Position numbers and translations under genes: made by a program
Part shown: piece after piece, positions 62,698-64,000 of the stretch
Position numbering within the stretch: the first letter of the stretch is position 1
Layout of the letters: every line of letters begins with the position of its first letter
Origin: Paraburkholderia aromaticivorans
Lineage (GTDB): Bacteria; Pseudomonadota; Gammaproteobacteria; Burkholderiales; Burkholderiaceae
Assembly (NCBI RefSeq): GCF_012689525.1
Contig: NZ_CP051515.1
Coordinates: 186,001-250,000 of the forward strand
Direction: 5' to 3'
Length of the DNA: 64,000 bases
The notes under the pieces: model-generated
The model's input: the letters and a program-made list of their open reading frames with translations, nothing else
Told to the model about the DNA's origin: nothing
Databases searched by the model: none

Positions 62698-62904
62698 CTA
62701 TAAGTAAGGCCCTTTAATACGCCCTTCGAAGATGGCGGTGTTGATACCGAAGTCGTCGACCTGGCCGAGAGGGCCACGGTCGACGGTGACAATGACGGAA
62801 CGGCCGCCCCGCAGAGCCTTCATCTGCGCGGCGGTGAGCGTCATTTCGTCGTGTGTGTGATCCGCGGAACGTGGCAGGTCCTTGATGATGACGGTGGATT
62901 TCAT
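62698..62904 (-). CDS. Double-glycine leader peptide D
   Basis: 68 residues behind AGGAGTAG. The leader is longer: VIIKDLPRSADHTHDEMTLT then AAQMKALRGG, with GG at 33-34. The core RSVIVTVDRGPLGQVDDFGINTAIFEGRIKGPYL is charged and different from A-C. It shares the (I/M)IKDL start and the AM/QMxALxGG end of the leader but has lost ELD. Only one copy in the window, lying between the two A-B-C blocks. Confidence 0.72.
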   Translation of the reverse strand: MKSTVIIKDLPRSADHTHDEMTLTAAQMKALRGGRSVIVTVDRGPLGQVDDFGINTAIFEGRIKGPYL

Positions 62905-63220
62905 GGCACTACTCCTGAAGGTGGATGAGTGAGCACGGTGCGGTGCTCACCCATGGTTCTGCAAGGGGCATGCCAATTTGCGGACGATGAGCGAGGAAAC
63001 AGAATGCGAGGCGGCAACGCAAGACCAGCAAGCCATAGACGATATGCGTTCTTCGACTATGGCGTTCAGTGAACTTGAGATTCGACGGAACTGTTTGGCG
63101 ACGTCCCACCAATCGCGTGTGGGATGTCGGCTTATGGCGCTCCATCGACAACAAAGGCAAACGGCACGCGTGGGTGACGCGTGCCGTTGTTGTGACTGTG
63201 CGACGCCGGGGCTACACGCG
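62905..63220. other. Spacer containing the left edge of repeat copy 2
   Basis: 316 bp without a gene I can support. Repeat similarity to copy 1 starts near 63145 (TCGACAACAAAG). The bases before it differ from those before 60901. Confidence 0.6.
63163..63185 (-). terminator. Terminator hairpin, copy 2
   Basis: Same 9-bp stem GGCACGCGT / ACGCGTGCC as at 60919, but the T-tract is interrupted (GTTTGCCTTTG on the minus strand), so termination here may be leaky and allow readthrough into gene D. Confidence 0.7.
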
Positions 63221-63430
63221 CTACGGTTTGCGCTGCATGGCCGCTTTGGCAATCGTCTGATGCGCGGCGGGGAACCCCGGCGGATATTCGACGACGCGGG
63301 CCGAAGCCGGCACCAGCGGCACGGCAGCATTCAGCCGCGCGCCGATACGCGCGCCGCCGACGATGGCCGTCATCGCCTGCCGATCGAGTTCGACGCTATC
63401 TTTGAGGTCCCTGATGATCAGCTTGGTCAT
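63221..63430 (-). CDS. Double-glycine leader peptide A (copy 2)
   Basis: 69 residues, protein identical to copy 1 at 60977; nucleotide differences are synonymous. Same TGGAGCC ribosome site and the same -10-like TATACT about 100 bp upstream. Confidence 0.8.
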   Translation of the reverse strand: MTKLIIRDLKDSVELDRQAMTAIVGGARIGARLNAAVPLVPASARVVEYPPGFPAAHQTIAKAAMQRKP

Positions 63431-63613
63431 GGTGGCTCCAGGAAAGGAATCGAGCGGCGCGCCGGTGCAATGCGCCGGCCGCCGCTCGGGTGTGTCGTGA
63501 AGTGTGCTGAGGTCTCCCCGCACTCTCAGTATAGGAAATCTCTCTGCAACTCGCCGGCCGGCGATGATCTGCCGGCCTTCGTGAGGCCCCCCGGCCCTCG
63601 CGACGGCAAGCCG

Positions 63614-63898
63614 TCACACGTTGGCGTAGTTGGCGCCCCACAGCGACGGGCTGACGTTCAGGTGCAGCGGCACGAAGCCCGCGCCGATCACGCCGACGTT
63701 GTTGAGTGCGGCGACGTTGACGTACTGCATCTGGTTGAGGTTCTGGTTGATCGAGACGTTGACGTTGGCAATGCCGCCAAGGCCGGCGACCGAGGGCAGG
63801 CCGGGCACGCTGCTGCCGGTGCCGCCGGCCACCGCCGACATCGCGCGGCGGTCAAGCTCGCGGGTGCCGGACAGATCGCGAATCATGAGGGATGACAT
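63614..63898 (-). CDS. Double-glycine leader peptide B (copy 2)
   Basis: 94 residues, protein identical to copy 1 at 61370, with the same TTTGGAGAAGC ribosome site. Upstream neighbour of A copy 2 in transcription order. Confidence 0.82.
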   Translation of the reverse strand: MSSLMIRDLSGTRELDRRAMSAVAGGTGSSVPGLPSVAGLGGIANVNVSINQNLNQMQYVNVAALNNVGVIGAGFVPLHLNVSPSLWGANYANV

Positions 63899-63986
63899 GG
63901 TGCTTCTCCAAAGGTGCGCGGAAGACGGGGGTAATCGTCGGCAGGCGAAGCGCGCCGGCGAGCCGGGCGCCTCGTCTCGCCACGTA

Positions 63987-64000
63987 TTACACGTGGATGT
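63987..64000 (-). CDS. Double-glycine leader peptide C (copy 2), last codons only
   Basis: Only the stop codon and the final N-I-H-V codons are in the window, but position (offset 2,244) and sequence match gene C of copy 1. The array therefore continues beyond the right edge. Confidence 0.7.

Larger units (their letters stand above)
63145..64000. repeat. Array repeat copy 2 (runs off window)
   Basis: Second copy of the A-B-C block, offset exactly 2,244 bp from 60901-61756. Substitutions I can see inside coding parts are synonymous (Ala GCA/GCC, Arg CGC/CGG, Leu CTC/CTT, Asn AAC/AAT), while spacer changes are free. This suggests selection on the peptides after duplication. Confidence 0.92.

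Overview
The window reads as high-GC Burkholderiales DNA, most likely Paraburkholderia or a close Burkholderia relative. The pointers are many LysR, IclR, LacI, RpiR and TetR regulators paired with catabolic operons, a Gram-negative trimeric porin of the Burkholderia type, TRAP and ABC uptake systems, and small families common in that group (DUF5594, DUF2783, DUF3303, DUF3309). I saw no rRNA, tRNA, CRISPR array, phage or insertion sequence. The genus call is inference from gene content.

Layout. 1-1.4 kb: arsenite efflux (ACR3, cut by the window edge) with its ArsR repressor and operator. 1.5-3.8 kb: cobalt-type nitrile hydratase (alpha, beta, accessory protein) followed by a RidA-like protein. 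4.9-10.1 kb: gallate meta-cleavage operon (fused gallate dioxygenase, aromatic acid MFS importer, LigJ-type 4-oxalomesaconate hydratase, CHA aldolase, and a cytosolic ModA-like protein). 10.2-14.3 kb: small accessory genes and a regulator/DHA2 efflux pair. 14.5-15.7 kb: a Firmicutes-like second tryptophanyl-tRNA synthetase behind what looks like a complete Trp attenuator. The attenuator has a 14-residue leader peptide with tandem Trp codons, competing hairpins and an intrinsic terminator. 16-29 kb: aldehyde dehydrogenase/LysR, a GGDEF-EAL protein, a Tat-exported phosphatase, Fur-family regulator, porin and DsbA-like protein. 29-35.7 kb: divergent sugar ABC locus with SDR and RpiR regulator. 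35.8-40.8 kb: two tandem iclR genes, the downstream one frameshifted, divergent from an MBL hydrolase / FAD aromatic hydroxylase / DUF2783 operon. 41-46.6 kb: an active-looking Sfp-type phosphopantetheinyl transferase, then an oppositely oriented three-gene operon behind a strong Fur box (nitroreductase, unknown protein, catalytically dead PPTase homologue). 47.8-56.1 kb: LacI/TRAP locus with VOC protein, RuBisCO-like protein and DUF1537 kinase, matching the acid-sugar (apionate-type) logic. 56.2-60.6 kb: MFS pumps and a TetR regulator with a double operator.

60.9-64 kb: an array of short genes all on the minus strand. Each encodes a peptide with the same N-terminal leader (L-I/M-I-R/K-D-L ... 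ELDxxAMxAVxGG) ending in a double glycine, followed by unrelated C-terminal cores. A block of at least 856 bp is repeated at an exact 2,244-bp offset and runs off the window edge. The two strongest candidates for undescribed biology are this double-glycine peptide array and the Trp-attenuated second trpS.
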